Assembly (NCBI GenBank): GCA_049999765.1
Contig: JBNGIQ010006133.1
Coordinates: forward strand, 1-32,074
Length of the DNA stretch: 32,074 nt
Source of the DNA: Phaeoceros laevis
Lineage: Eukaryota; Anthocerotophyta; Anthocerotopsida; Notothyladales
Reading direction: 5' to 3'
Shown: positions 9,364-21,892 of the stretch, piece by piece
How positions within the stretch are numbered: the first letter of the stretch is position 1
Layout: every line of letters starts with the position of its first letter
Position numbers and translations under genes: made by a program
Notes under the pieces: generated by a model
What the model was told of the DNA's origin: nothing
Seen by the model: the letters and a program-made list of their open reading frames with translations, nothing else
The model's database searches: none

Positions 9364-10560
9364 ATGGAAGCACAGCACCCCGGACCAGATGCCGCGTTGA
9401 AGGGGTCAAGCATGGTCACGGTAGGGTGTCGGCCTCCCGACAGTGATCCCACTTCAGCTCAGCCACACCCACTTCCGGTTGAGCTGGGACCGGGCGTGCC
9501 AGTCAATGAAAGCAATGATGACAAGGAAAGACGCTACAAGCAAACCGATGAGCGCGAGCGACAAATGAGGGACATGCGAGCTGGTTACCATCCTCTGCAG
9601 GTAACTGGCCCGCCCTTTCTCAGCAGTGCGTGGGGTCACATTTTGCTCATCAGCAGCTGTGTGTCGGCTGTCTTTGGAACAGCACCGCTTCGTGTTTTGG
9701 TACACCCGACGAACTTCCGGCTTACGATCTCAAACTTCCTACGAGGACAGCGTGAAAAGAATTGCTGACTTCACCACTGTGAGTCTCTTTCCCCTTGTGC
9801 TGTCTATCAACTGTCAGATGCGGGAATGTCATAGCAGCATAATTTTTCTCTTGAGCAGGTTGAAGGATTCTGGGGCTGTTACTGCCATCTTCCACGGGCT
9901 GGAAGCTTACCAAACCCGACTGACTTTCACCTGTTCAAGGAGGGCATTCGTCCTTTGTGGGAGGTAGCGACTGCTTACCAGTAAATAGTTGTGCAGTTCG
10001 TCATTTGCAATGCAGAACACTTCCTGTACTATTCAAGTGGATGCAGGATGCAGCAAACCGCAGTGGAGGAAAATGGATCATACGATTAAAGAAGGTGGTA
10101 TCCGGAAGATTGTGGGAAGATTTGGTGATGAGCTTGGACCAACTTCCTCTTGTCTTTGTATTGTTAATTGGCTCATTCTCAAATTCGTAACTCCTATCTT
10201 TCGTAGCGCACCAGGTGCTGGCAATGATTGGCGATCAGCTCGAATCAGGTGATACCGTATGTGGCGCTGTGTTAAGTATTAGATTCGGGGAGGACATTCT
10301 CAGTGTCTGGAATCGCAACTCCGGCGACAATCAGGTAAGCCACTGGTGGCAGGCGTCGGAACAGATAACTCTAGAATTGAGAAGATTTAGGGGTATTTAA
10401 CGAGCTGCCTAGGGGTTTTACTCTGCAGGCGGTTATGGCGTTGAAGGATTCGATTAAGCGCCACTTGCACCTACCGGTCACCTACGTCATGGAGTATAAG
10501 CCTCATGACGCCTCCTTGCGAGATAATTCATCTTTCAGAAATACGTGGTTGAGAGGCTAA
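9364..10560 (+). CDS. nCBP: Novel cap-binding protein nCBP (eIF4E class 2, 4EHP-like)
   Basis: nCBP binds the m7G cap of mRNA in the cytoplasm. It belongs to the eIF4E family class that includes animal 4EHP. Six exons join with all introns in phase 0: 9364-9600, 9683-9778, 9859-9963, 10047-10124, 10215-10334, 10429-10560, giving 255 aa. The core begins at residue 80 (HRFVFWYTRRT). Cap-stacking positions are Tyr99 in QTSYED, where canonical eIF4E has Trp, and Trp145-Glu146 in IRPLWE; this Tyr/Trp pair marks the nCBP/4EHP class. Trp204 in SVWNRN matches the methyl-guanosine contact. The C-terminus MEYKPHDASLRDNS...LRG is the class hallmark. The N-terminal tail (about 79 aa, Pro-rich then charged) is longer than I recall for Arabidopsis; Met17 is a possible later start. 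The gene is tail-to-tail with CLASP. Confidence 0.96.
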
Positions 10561-10804
10561 TATGTAACGATTTCTGTTGAAGTTGCCCATTGCTAAATCT
10601 TTCAATTACGGAACTCACATACTCATCGTCCACACGACACTTCATCTCAGGTAATCATTCCGTTTGGACAAATTAAGCCAATTTATCTTCACTATTCTTT
10701 GTCCCATCCTGGTTACAGAGTTGCCAGTTGTATTCCGTTCGCCTTCACCGTCTGGTCGGTGTATCGCCTAAAGTCCGGACAAGTCAACAAAAACAATAAT
10801 ACTA
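10561..10804. other. 244-bp convergent 3' spacer between nCBP and CLASP
   Basis: The stop codons of nCBP (10558-10560, plus) and CLASP (10805-10807, minus) face each other across 244 bp. The two 3' untranslated regions must share or nearly share this segment. I see no canonical AATAAA on either strand inside it. Confidence 0.7.
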
Positions 10805-13800
10805 CTAAAAGGGGTCCAACGTACTGCCGGTTCTTGCCTGAAAGAGTAACAAAAGAGACGATTATTGCCGATTGTAAAAAACTCAAAACTGCTGCTTCTG
10901 ATTAAGTCGAGGCCACAAGCAAATACCTGAGATATACGGTTGGCATAGATAGTGACAAGCCGCAGCTGGGTGCTACTAAGACTTCCCAAATATGGAACGA
11001 AGGCTTTTCCGAGGACTATATATATGTCCACAAGACAGAACACCACCGTCTGCGATACACAGAAAGAATGCACTGACCTTCTTGCTCATACAACAATAGA
11101 TTTGGACAAAGCAGATTTTTGATGACTTTGTACCTTCCGTACATCTGCATTTTGATTCCCAAAGGCATCGAACAATGCCGGTAGAAATGAGGGCAACTGG
11201 GACATGAGTTCCTCTGATGGAAAGCGGCTGACAAGCTGCAACGCCCAAATGTCAGAAAGTCCAGCGAAAAACAGAGCCTGGTAACAAACTCAAAAGCTCA
11301 TCATCAGGAGGGGAACAGAACTGTTTTTTTCGGCAATTTACCCTTACCTCATGTAACAAGAAGATGAAAGCAATGATTTGACCAACCTCAGACACACTAC
11401 ACTAAGCCACTTACAAGTCTAGTCAACTACACCTACAGAGCCTGGTATTTGTTCGCTCCTGAAAATTTAGTCCGGGACTAAACCAGGGGAACTGCACAAA
11501 GTGCAGATAGCTCTCGCCATGCGGAGACTGATTTCAGTTTGAGGTTTTAAAGAAAATCATACGGTGCAAAAAACTCTGGCCTTAATTCAACAATGTGGGC
11601 TCACTTTAAGAGCGTGCTGTTAAACTAGAGTCCAAAACGAGACCACACAGGACATCACGATCAGTTTATTCTTCTAGAGTCTTCAGAGAATCTAGTGCAC
11701 ACTTGGGCAGAAAACAGCCACTAACTGAAACCATAGAAATCACACAAAAAGTAGCCTAGGACTGTTCGGAAAATAGCTAAACGACCAATTAAATCCAATA
11801 AGAAAAACTCTGATAAATTATACAAACTTCTACTCCCTCTTGAATCCTTCCACATGTGATCTATGTTCACCTTCGTCAAACAGCTGATGCATGTGACCAA
11901 TGTCTTCTCGTCCTCGCTCACCAGAAGGGGTACTACAACCTAGGATGGACAAAAAAATCAATAGAGGTTACACTTCAACCATGAAAAGTGTGCAGATTTA
12001 ATGTATTTCAAACCAAGCTGCAAACAACAACGCACTTACTTTAAGACACCGATAAGGATCAAACTGAGTCAGCACGCCATGTAAACAGCGCTCGGCAGCA
12101 GTAGTCACCTGTGATTGCACACCTCACAAAATATTATGGGTGCCTGACAGCCGTCTCCAGCATGAGTAAAACCATTGATGGCTCATCTAGATAGCGCAAT
12201 CACAGTAGCCTCAACAAGACGAAACTGCATATTTATACCCTAATCAGACGAATTTCCTCAATATAATTACTAGCACCATACATGGACCACCAGTACCCAG
12301 ATACTTGGAGATCAAAGTCTATAACATTGAAATGACACTTGTTTCATCGCAGTCAAGGGATTAGACCTCATCAAAATCCATCACAGATGAAAGTCCAATG
12401 AATTAACAATGAAAGCTGCGTCTATCATGACCTTTATGGCAGGGTCTTTCATTGCATGCAGCAGTTTCTCCAACAAAATCTCTGTAACCTCTTCAACTCT
12501 TTCTCCCTGTAAGCGAAGGGAGCAAAAGCAATTAGGCAGAAAACATCCAGCACCTGCACTCATCTCTATATGGGAAAACTGGGCACCTAAAGAGGACGTA
12601 ATTTATCTGCCAACTGACCAGACGAGAAAGCATTTCCGACGTGACAGAAAGAGCAAGCTCCCTGACTGAAGGATCTGGCTCTTCTAAGGCCTCCAAGATA
12701 GCTGCAAAAATTTGATTGAAATACTGCACAGCAACAACGCCTAGTGATCATGGAGGATTTCAATGAGGAATTACTTCTGGAAGCCAGGTGCACTATTGAA
12801 CAGAGCAAAGACATAATCATCCATGAAGTGTTTAATTAGTTTGTACTTATCAACTCGCCAGCGTAAACTACTTCGTTAAAGAAAAGCAAGAACACCATTC
12901 AATATAGAATATAAGTATTCAAGCTGCAGTCCACAATTGCACTTGTACATCCAATCAACTACATTCACAAAGAAGACAGAGCCTAACATGGTGTTAGAGA
13001 CTCATGGGTAAACTGGCTATCATGCAACTGAGAAAAAAAATTGGTGACTAATGTGCTTTCCATAGACCAACCTGAGCCCAATTTGACACCTCATTTGACC
13101 GTGCAAGCTGCAAAATATCTTGAAGAGCTCCTGTTTTATCAGCTGTGAGCCGACTCTTTGTCTGCAGAAAGTTCCAGGATAACTACACCGTGTGGCAAGT
13201 TCACCAATTGCAAGGAATGCTAATTGGAAGTACACAGATGTGCACTCTGATACAGCATCTACCTTTAGAATTACCTTATGAAGCAGTTGTGGCAAATTTG
13301 AATATCCATCTTGAGTGGAAGGACCAACAGCTACCATCTTTCCAGTGTCCTCTGCGGACTTCAAGCCACTGACATGAACAAATGCCTGTTGTCCTTCTAG
13401 GATATTGATGGCATACACACCAGATGAAGGACCAATCTTTTCAGGTTGGCCCCTGGTATCTATAGGGGGTTGCTGCTCACTCTGCACCTGGTCAGCTCTC
13501 AACCTATCTGAAATCAAATCGACGCCATCCACAACATATGTCAACTTTCTAGGAATTGAATCCTCACAATCACCTGAAAATTAACAGACAATTTGGTAAA
13601 AACACTTATAATGGGTCGAAATCGATCACTTCATACACACTAGATACAAACAGTGTCGGGCTCTGTGATCATTCACACTCAGACCTGGTAAGGGCAGTAC
13701 TGTACTTCTTAGCAAGCTTCCAAGTCCTCTTCCAGGCCCTTCATCATTGACTGGTGATGACATGTCAGAATTGTCAATCAAAGACTTGGGCCTTGGTCGT

Positions 13801-16800
13801 TGACTTCTATTCTGCACGTATGTCATAAGATCCACTTCAATCCGAGGCGTGTACTGCTTCAGTGATCGTCTTAACACACTCTGCTCCTCAATAGATAAAC
13901 CAAGGATGAAATTTAAAACAGTTGTCGAGTCAAAATGTGAATAAACTGATATGATCCCTGTAACGGCAGTTTCCTTTAGCTTGGGATTCTTTTCATTTGC
14001 AAGAGGAGCCAACTTTCCCAGCCAAAGCTTCAGCAATCCACTTCCTCCTGCCGCCTCACCGTTGAGGGCTAGTTTTGCAAAAGCAGCTATTGCAAATTCT
14101 ATAACAGCTATTTTTGCCTTCGGGGACCGCTGTTCATCTAATGACCGAAGTAACGCAGGCAACAATGAGTCGATGCTGTAGGTATTTCCTACAATTTCGA
14201 GAGCTGTGGTACCCAGTTGCCGAATAACCTCCTTTGGATCCACTAGTCTCGCAAAAACATGTGGAATAATCCTCTCAAGATAAGCTTCAAATGGTTTCCT
14301 GCACGCAGGCACAAGCTCCAGAAGAGTAGAAAGAGCAGCCTGAGCAACTTTGTGATGTGGGTCATCAAGATGATCTGAAAATAATTTCATGACTTTGTCG
14401 AAGCACTGCACAATCTCTTGTCCACCCTTGGGTCCTTGCTGTAAATGCTTCTTAAGATAGGAAAACGCAGCAACTCTTGCTGACCAATCAGAACCTGTGC
14501 TCAGCCCTTCACACAGTGCATCAGACAGAGACATCAACCCATCCATGTAATTGAAAGTCTCCCCAGAAGAGCTTAAGCTTGCCAGGAGATGGTTCTCATC
14601 AACACTATTCCTACCACTACCAGTTGACCGTCCTGACACAGTTGACCTCAAGAGAGGGCGCTGGAAACCAGGCAGAGAGCTGAGTGGCTGGCTGGCTCCT
14701 GGTTTTTCAAGCTGAAATTCTGTTTTCACAAGTCGTTTAGGGCCCCTTCCTTCTGAACTATCTAAAATAAGACTACCCTGGCTTAGAACATCACTGCACC
14801 GTGCGGGTATGCGCTTTGCTGAACTCACTGATGGCAGTCCATCTCGACTGAACCCACTATTGGACGCACCCCCTTTACTAGAATCCACGGAGGTGATTAT
14901 TTGTGGAGTTGATATGATACCACTTGAAGTTGTCCCAGAAGCGGCATTCACATTCCCTCGTGTGTAACTGGAAGCAGCCTGCCCGATTGGTAAATAGGCC
15001 ATCCCTTGGGGTGCAGATGCTGGATGTGGAGGATCTCGGGCAGGAGGTGGGTCAACACCTGCCTTCATAGCAGAAACTGCAGCATGAATTCTGCGATAAC
15101 TCCCTCCTGCACAAATACAACAAAGAGTTGCCACCCTAGCTTTGCAGAACCTTGAGATTTGAAGGACCACCAAGAACAGTGCAGACACATGGGAGGATCA
15201 AATGGTGCCAGATTCCTAATTTCCAACACAAATTGCAACATTACCTATGTCCCTGTTGTCCACATGGCTCGATATCAAGCCAGGTTCCTTCTCCATAATG
15301 TCCACCCCTCGAAGCAAAGTCTCGATGGCACTGACTTGTTGCTGGCTTGCATGAAGGACACTTTCTAGTCTTCTATCAGAGGCATGTGAAGCCACTGCTC
15401 TTTGGGAGGCTAATGCCGGCCCAGCCAAAAGCTGCTCTGATGAAGGCACCGTAACCTGATCAGCTGTCAATACTGTGCTGCCACCAGCAGCTGATGGCAA
15501 GGCTGAGACACCAGATTGCCGAAGCTGAAGCAAGCCTCTTTCACGAAATGCAGGCGACACGTATCTTTTTTGTAGGTTTCCTTCTTCTTCAGTTATGACC
15601 TGTACAATCAGCCAAACAATCCTCAGCCACTTAAGGCCACGATGTTGATAATACTATATACCATAAAAAGCAACTGACAGCCTAAAGGCCATCAGTGAAC
15701 CAGAGACATACCAGAAACAACTCAAATCATGTGTTAGGGCATGGCCATGCACATCTGTGGTACACTACATCAACAACCAGTGACTCAGGGTGAAGCCCGC
15801 CTTTGCAGAATTTGGGATAGCAGGCATCCTTACTCGCTGCACAGTTGAATCAAACAGCAGGAAAAGGCGACGAGACCGTTCTGGCCAACTTCTTGTAAAC
15901 AGTCGATATATCTGTCTTGCTGATGATCGCACCTGAATTCAGATTTGGCTTCAGCAATACTGTTTTTGATGGATACATTGTCAAATGCATCTTCAACATT
16001 GACATACAAAATACAATAGAACTGTTGACAGGAACCCCAAGATACTACTACCCCTGCAGTACAAGCCATGCATGTCCTGCAAAACCTTTTGCAAGTCTAC
16101 TAGCAGATAAGCGAATTCATCCAATCAATATGAACACCTCACTCATCGCATCTGCGGTACAGCACTTCAAGAGATCCTCATATAAATCAGCAGACCGTTG
16201 TACTTCAGGTGCATCCGGCCATTGCTCTAATATGAGCTGTGCATATTCACAACACCTACACCAAGAACCACAAACTCCAGTCAAAATGTTGTAAGCATGT
16301 GTAGAGAAGTTCAATGTGCCACTGTGACCACCCCCCTAACTGAATACCTTGCTCGTAGAAGCGCACTGCGGTCGTGCTTTGCATTTTGCACAATCCTCGG
16401 AAGTACTCTAGGCACCCGACAGTTGCGTAACATCTGGATGCTCCATCCAGCCGGCACACTTACGTCATCCACAGCAACAAGTATAAGAGCTGACACAGCA
16501 GCACATCACAGCTTGCCAGCAATTGCACTTCGAAAGAGTATTCAGACTCACCGTTTTGATGCAAGAATCTGCTGATTCGGCTATAACTAGCACCGTGATT
16601 ACAACCAGTTTGAAAAGCACCTGAGAGAACTAAAAAACAGATGAAGGGCAGACTAACACATGCAATGGCCAAACCAATAGAACAGGAATAAAGAGACAAC
16701 AAACCCAACATTAAATTTATCAATCAGAAGGATGTGCTGTAAGTAGGGAGACCAACCGGGATGAAGGACTCTACATAAGGCTCAAAGTCCGACAGCATCT

Positions 16801-19717
16801 CCTTCGAGAGCAGACTAAGGAGATGGCACACCTGAAGCACAACAGTATGAAAAATAGAAATCAACTTTGCAGATGAACAGTCATCAACTTTGCAGATTTG
16901 GCAAAGTTTACTTGTGCAACACAACTATGAGCACAAGACAAGTGCATCTTGCAACTCAGAAAAGTACCTGCTTCACAATGCTGGACCTTCGATCAGAAAG
17001 CTGATGCGTAAGAGGCCCCACAAGCTGCTTCAGCAATGATGGAAAGCATGCATAGTCCGTTGCACCTGGAAATTACCTATGCTTGTCACTAATACGAAGT
17101 CCTCACCAAGTAAAGCCCGTAAGGATCCCACAGCATCTGAGAGCCTTTAAAATCCCACTAAAATCAGCAGAAATTTCTGCTAGACATAAGCATCTGTCTC
17201 ACAGTGGCATTACAACTCTCATCCACAGATCTCGTAAAGCAGGATATTATAGACCCTACCAACCTCCGTAGACAAGACCTTCAATTTTCTGCATAGCTGC
17301 AATTCTTGCTGACCAGTCACGCTCTGGAGTGAGCATGCCAACCACTTTCTCAATTTCTTTCATAAGCTCTTTCTCTGAGAGTATTTTTACAGGATCAACT
17401 GGCCTTTCTGATCCATCCAGGTCACCTATTCCATTACAACAGAATTACAACCACAACATAACAAGTTCAAGTTTCAACTTTTTCCTTTCAGCAGCATACA
17501 GCAGCTGAAGCTTTAAATACCAACACACCAGTAGCTGATGCATCCGCTGCAGACTTATTTTTTGGACTGGCCCGCCTGTTAGTACCCAGTGAAGAGATAC
17601 TGCCACCTTTGAGATCAGTTGAGACAAACTGGGAAGAAGACATGTCAAGTGGGCGTATCCGGGGCTCAATTCTCTCGAACCTTGAAATTATTTCTCTCAA
17701 CTGCAATAGTAAGGAAATTAGCCTGAGCCCTCAGCAACCAGTATCCTTGCATGTGCACAATCAAAAACAGAGATCAAGAGGGGGCATGTTTAAATAAGCG
17801 ACACTACAAAATATGCAACAATACAACTTCAGCAAAACAATATAGAGGAGTTGACGTTACATAGACAAACCCAATGTAGAAAACCCTACAAGTGGACCAA
17901 AACCAGATACACCCCCAGCTCTTCATTACATGGTAACAAGGTGTCTCACTCACAGGACATGTATGTGATCAAGCATGGGCTCCTAAGAAGACCAGTACGA
18001 CTAAGCTGTTAAAAATGACGCAGCTTGATGACTGCCTAAATGTCATCCAGAAACCTCAGTTAATAAACAGCCATACCTGCGTTGGTCGTAAGTGATGCTG
18101 CTGCAGCTCTTCTCGGAAATGTGAGCCACCATGCCTATACATTTCCTGTGGAGGCAAGAGACTACCGTTTGTTCCCAACTAGTATCTCACAGCACGGTTG
18201 GAACAAAAGCCCATTCATTGGTCCTAGATGTAACAAGCGACAACAACTGCACACATATTTTAACACACCGCAGCTGTTGGAGGGCAAGTACCTCCAAGCA
18301 CAGAATTGCTGCTTCTCGGGCAGTGCTATTTGAGTCTTCAAGTAGCTGCAAAACCTGCCAGTAATATTCCTTCATGCATCAGAACACCTGCAACTTAATC
18401 AGCACACAACATTGATCACACTGTGCACACACAAGCTGACATATGCAGATCAGCCAACAAGAAAAGCTCAAGTGAGGTACGAATTACTGAAGGCAGAAGC
18501 AGCCGCTGAAAAGGTAGCTCTGTGGCTGCAAAAAGGTTAATTGCAGACGCCACTGTGCGCGCAAATTCTTCACGGACCCTCCAATTCTTGTGAGACCATG
18601 CATAGCTTCCGGCCCTGTCTACTACTATTGTTGGTGATGATATCTAAAGAGGAGGAAACCCAGAATGAGAGAGACACCTCAACAATTGGAGATGTGCACG
18701 GCTCCAAAACAAATACATGATTAGCCACGCAATTGACTTCAGTATAACCCCTTTCAGTATAACCCCTTTCAGTGTAACCCGTTGCATTGCACACCATAGC
18801 GCAGAGGGTCCAAGGCCGCTCAAATGCAAGCGGAGTGACAAAAAGACATTCCAGACAACGCTGACACTCAACACAAACAGAAATTATTCCATTTTTCTAA
18901 ATGAAAAGCCAGTATACCAGCTATGTCCTTGATATACACACATTTGTAAGGCTTCTGCTCTACTTGGTGATTACGATTAATTTCCCACTTGGTTCTACAG
19001 TGGGAACTGTAACAGGAAAGAGCCATTCTTTTCATTAGGAGTTTGCAGCAAGTAAATGCGAAACCAAACAAAGTGATCGAAGTGTTAGGCGTGGGGCAAA
19101 ACGTGACCCTGGGCGGGAATCCTACAGCAACACCGTTTCCTCCCGAAACGCCTCGACGCGCGAGACGTCAAGGATAACAGAGAAGATAAGCAGGCTCCAA
19201 CCCACACTACAAGCAAATGAGCCAGGAAGGGGCAGTGCACAGGAGGTGCGACGGAGCACGCGCTGGAATTGACCGAAACAGAAGACCAAGATGATTTCAA
19301 CCACAGCGACTGTTACAAAGGAATACCACATGCTCGAAAAGAATAACAAAGTAAAGCACGAGAGATTCATGAGTCGAGAAATACCTCCATCAACGCCAGC
19401 AAGAGACGACGGGCGGCATCGCGCACGGGCTGCTTGCCATCACCCAGGCGCTCCACGATAGCGGGCAGCAGCGCATTGAAATGCAGCTTCAAATGCTCTC
19501 CAGCCAGTGCTGCAGCTGAGGCGAGTGCTTGAAGAGTCCCCTGACAAACGCGGAAATTGTTGTCGCGCAGAAGACTTAACGACGTATCCACAAGGGTTGC
19601 CACCTCCTGAGCCGAGAGACCTTTACGGCTCTGTTCCAAAAGTTGTTGGAGCTGCTCAACACCGGCCATGCGCTCCTTGGTGTCCTTCGCACCAAGCTGC
19701 TGGATAGCTTCTTCCAT
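10805..19717 (-). CDS. CLASP: CLASP, microtubule plus-end/lattice-binding protein, 23 exons
   Basis: CLASP stabilises cortical microtubules and promotes rescue; in plants it shapes arrays, cell division and expansion. Exons, 5' to 3': 19385-19717, 18488-18643, 18292-18354, 18077-18145, 17529-17700, 17264-17425, 16968-17065, 16757-16831, 16552-16620, 16348-16433, 16138-16255, 15834-15932, 15245-15599, 13685-15106, 13275-13573, 13072-13161, 12619-12723, 12432-12506, 12040-12108, 11871-11939, 11134-11235, 10927-11049, 10805-10837. All are GT-AG and phases agree, giving 1413 aa; Arabidopsis CLASP is about 1440. Domains: an N-terminal HEAT/TOG from MEEAIQQLGAKDTKERM (1 to about 230), a second TOG (about 280-515, ERDWSARIAAM to WPERSRRLF), a Ser/Pro-rich basic linker (about 520-810), a third TOG (about 815-1050, SDWSARVAAF to KQYTPRIEVDL) and a C-terminal helical domain (about 1190-1413) ending YANRISQARTG. 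Intron 1 is the longest at 741 bp. No broken frame was found. Confidence 0.97.
18738..18782. repeat. 15-bp tandem repeat, 3 copies, in CLASP intron 1
   Basis: TTCAGTATAACCCCT starts at 18738 and 18753, with a slightly changed third copy at 18768 (TTCAGTGTAACCCGT). It lies about 100 bp from the intron 1 acceptor. No function is evident. Confidence 0.9.
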
Positions 19718-20195
19718 GAGGACGTTTGAAGGCTAGCAGGCAGGCAGGCTCGTAGACAGGCAAGCTAACTTGAAAAGAAGATGGCCGGAGCCAGTTCAAG
19801 CAAGCAGAAGGAGATCGTCACATGAGAAGCGAACTGAAGCCATGGATCAGGTATTTTATCGAAATGCCACAGTCCAACGGAGGACCCTACGCACCACTGC
19901 AGATCAGCCACAGCAATCGTCGAAAGTTGTGAGACGGCGCTTCCGCACGGAGGGAAGACGTGTTTTCAAATCCAGCTCAGGCAAAATACGATCCCTACAT
20001 TACCGCCTAAGACCTTGAGCCCTAACAAGTTAACATACGTAATTATTTATTGATACAGTTATAAGGCACACTTCGGTGTCAAACTCGGTGACCTGGCTAA
20101 TAGGGTGGCGATGATAATACCCTTAGGCTGGTTCCCAACCCGGGCTGGGGCCGGGGCCGGTCTAGGTCGCACTTCGCGACAAGCGCCTGCAACCG
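19718..20195. other. CLASP upstream region
   Basis: No gene is supported. This segment must include the CLASP 5' untranslated region and promoter, reading leftward. Close to the start codon there is a GCAG/GCCT-type short repeat (GGCAGGCAGGC around 19738). The plus-strand open frame at 19770-20018 is Arg-rich without a domain and is probably chance. Confidence 0.5.
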
Positions 20196-20230
20196 GGTTG
20201 TCCTAAAAAAAGGCCGATTTTTGGACAACC
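20196..20230. repeat. Inverted repeat (hairpin) flush with the 400-N gap
   Basis: GGTTGTCC at 20196-20203 and GGACAACC at 20223-20230 are perfect inverted copies separated by 19 bp that also contain a poly-A and poly-T arm (AAAAAAA...TTTTT). The stem could extend through them. The second arm ends exactly where N begins. Confidence 0.85.
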
Positions 20231-20630
20231 NNNNNNNNNNNNNNNNNNNNNNNNNNNNNNNNNNNNNNNNNNNNNNNNNNNNNNNNNNNNNNNNNNNNNN
20301 NNNNNNNNNNNNNNNNNNNNNNNNNNNNNNNNNNNNNNNNNNNNNNNNNNNNNNNNNNNNNNNNNNNNNNNNNNNNNNNNNNNNNNNNNNNNNNNNNNNN
20401 NNNNNNNNNNNNNNNNNNNNNNNNNNNNNNNNNNNNNNNNNNNNNNNNNNNNNNNNNNNNNNNNNNNNNNNNNNNNNNNNNNNNNNNNNNNNNNNNNNNN
20501 NNNNNNNNNNNNNNNNNNNNNNNNNNNNNNNNNNNNNNNNNNNNNNNNNNNNNNNNNNNNNNNNNNNNNNNNNNNNNNNNNNNNNNNNNNNNNNNNNNNN
20601 NNNNNNNNNNNNNNNNNNNNNNNNNNNNNN
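20231..20630. other. Assembly gap (400 N)
   Basis: A run of 400 N upstream of CLASP. Its length differs from the two 100-N gaps, so it may be an estimated size. GC-rich sequence (GGGCTGGGGCCGGGGCCGG, 20143-20161) and a hairpin lie on its left side. Confidence 0.99.
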
Positions 20631-21892
20631 TCCCAGTAACTAAGTATTAATACTTGGTTGGGTCGAAGGCATGGAAGGGCTCACTTTGCAAATTATGGCG
20701 GTGTTGTTTGATCGGAGGGAAGGCTGGAGGGAAGATTGAAATTGTGAATAGTACGATAGGTGGCATGCATGGTTTGCTATTGCATGGAGCTTTTATGAAT
20801 GGCATTTTGGGGGACGTAGATATTTGCAAATGATCGGAGAGAGAGTGTGTGTGTGTGTATTTGCATCTCATACATACATACAGGGTGCCCTTGACATCTG
20901 ACGACGACACCTGATTCATTGCCTTGGACAAAGACCTGCCTTGCCCAGGCTTTGAGGCTCATGGCTAGGACTTGGACAGGTCGGGACTGCTTGTAGTGCC
21001 CACATTAACATGTCATGAGACCTCGGTCCTTCTGCTTTGAGCAGGTCACGACAGCCATGATGCACCAACAACCTCAAGATATGTCAATCCATGTTCAGGT
21101 CGTCTCACAAATACTGCAGCCTTTATACTTTGAACAGGTCATGGCAGCCATGATGCACTAGCAACCAAAATGCAGTCCATGTTTGGTCGAGTTCAGGTTG
21201 TCTCCCGATTTTTTCTGCATAACATTTGCAGCTAGTCACATATTTAGCCAATCTAGCTGTTGACCATATGTCGATGCCCGTCTGGGCATTCGGTAAGTGC
21301 CCTTGGCCAAAAATGCAAAATCCTAACAATCTGAATGCAGTACAACATTGCTACATAATAGAACATAGCTACAGAATAGTTCTCTACAGAATGCTTTTTT
21401 CTACAGAATGCTTTCGTTGGCAATGACTGACAATTTTTCAGTACGCAAGTAGTTTTTCATGACACACATCCTTAACAAAGTGGCTAGCGTTTCATTTCTC
21501 TAGTAGGGCTGCTGCATAGCGACATTCTACATCTGCGAAAAGACAATTCAAAGCTGTAAACCAACATCTTGCATATGTCTACCAATGTCACGATGTGCAC
21601 ATGGGGGTGAGCCATGCCTGTAGAAACCATGATCAGCACGGTGTGTTTGCTAGAGATCGTAGCAAGGAAGCTTGGGTAGATTATGAATGTATTGAATGTA
21701 CAAGTGAATGTTCCGCTACATAGTCACGCGAGGTGACGGGTAGCAGCGGTTACAATAACCGCCCATGTAACAAACCGAAACCCTAAGTGCGGTTGTTATC
21801 CTATAAACGCATTGTTTCAACACCCCTACTCAGACCAGACTTCATTTGCTACAATCCCTGTTACGCTCCTTGCTCCTCGTTACGCTCCTCAC
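20631..21892. other. No gene seen; microsatellites and a direct repeat
   Basis: No open frame here shows a recognisable domain. It contains (GA)n then (GT)n at about 20837-20858, a short CATA run at about 20870-20882 and the direct repeat listed separately. A small repeat CTACAGAATGCTTTT occurs twice near 21384-21412. A promoter-like CCTATAAACGC sits at about 21801. Confidence 0.55.
21035..21213. repeat. Diverged direct repeat, period about 93 bp
   Basis: CTTTGAGCAGGTCACGACAG starts at 21035 and its copy CTTTGAACAGGTCATGGCAG starts at 21128. Both continue through CCATGATGCAC and, after a variable stretch, GTTCAGGT(C/T)GTCTC. Most differences are transitions. This looks like two old tandem copies of a non-coding element. 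Confidence 0.8.

Noticed and set aside
18678-18702. Possible extra CLASP exon reading TSPIVE on the minus strand
   Set aside because: It resembles the expected SSPT..V motif, but the phases do not fit and the true exon 2 start at 18643 (ISSPTIVVDRAGSYAW) joins exon 1 perfectly.
20221-20643. Open frame across the 400-N gap
   Set aside because: It consists almost entirely of N and has no information.
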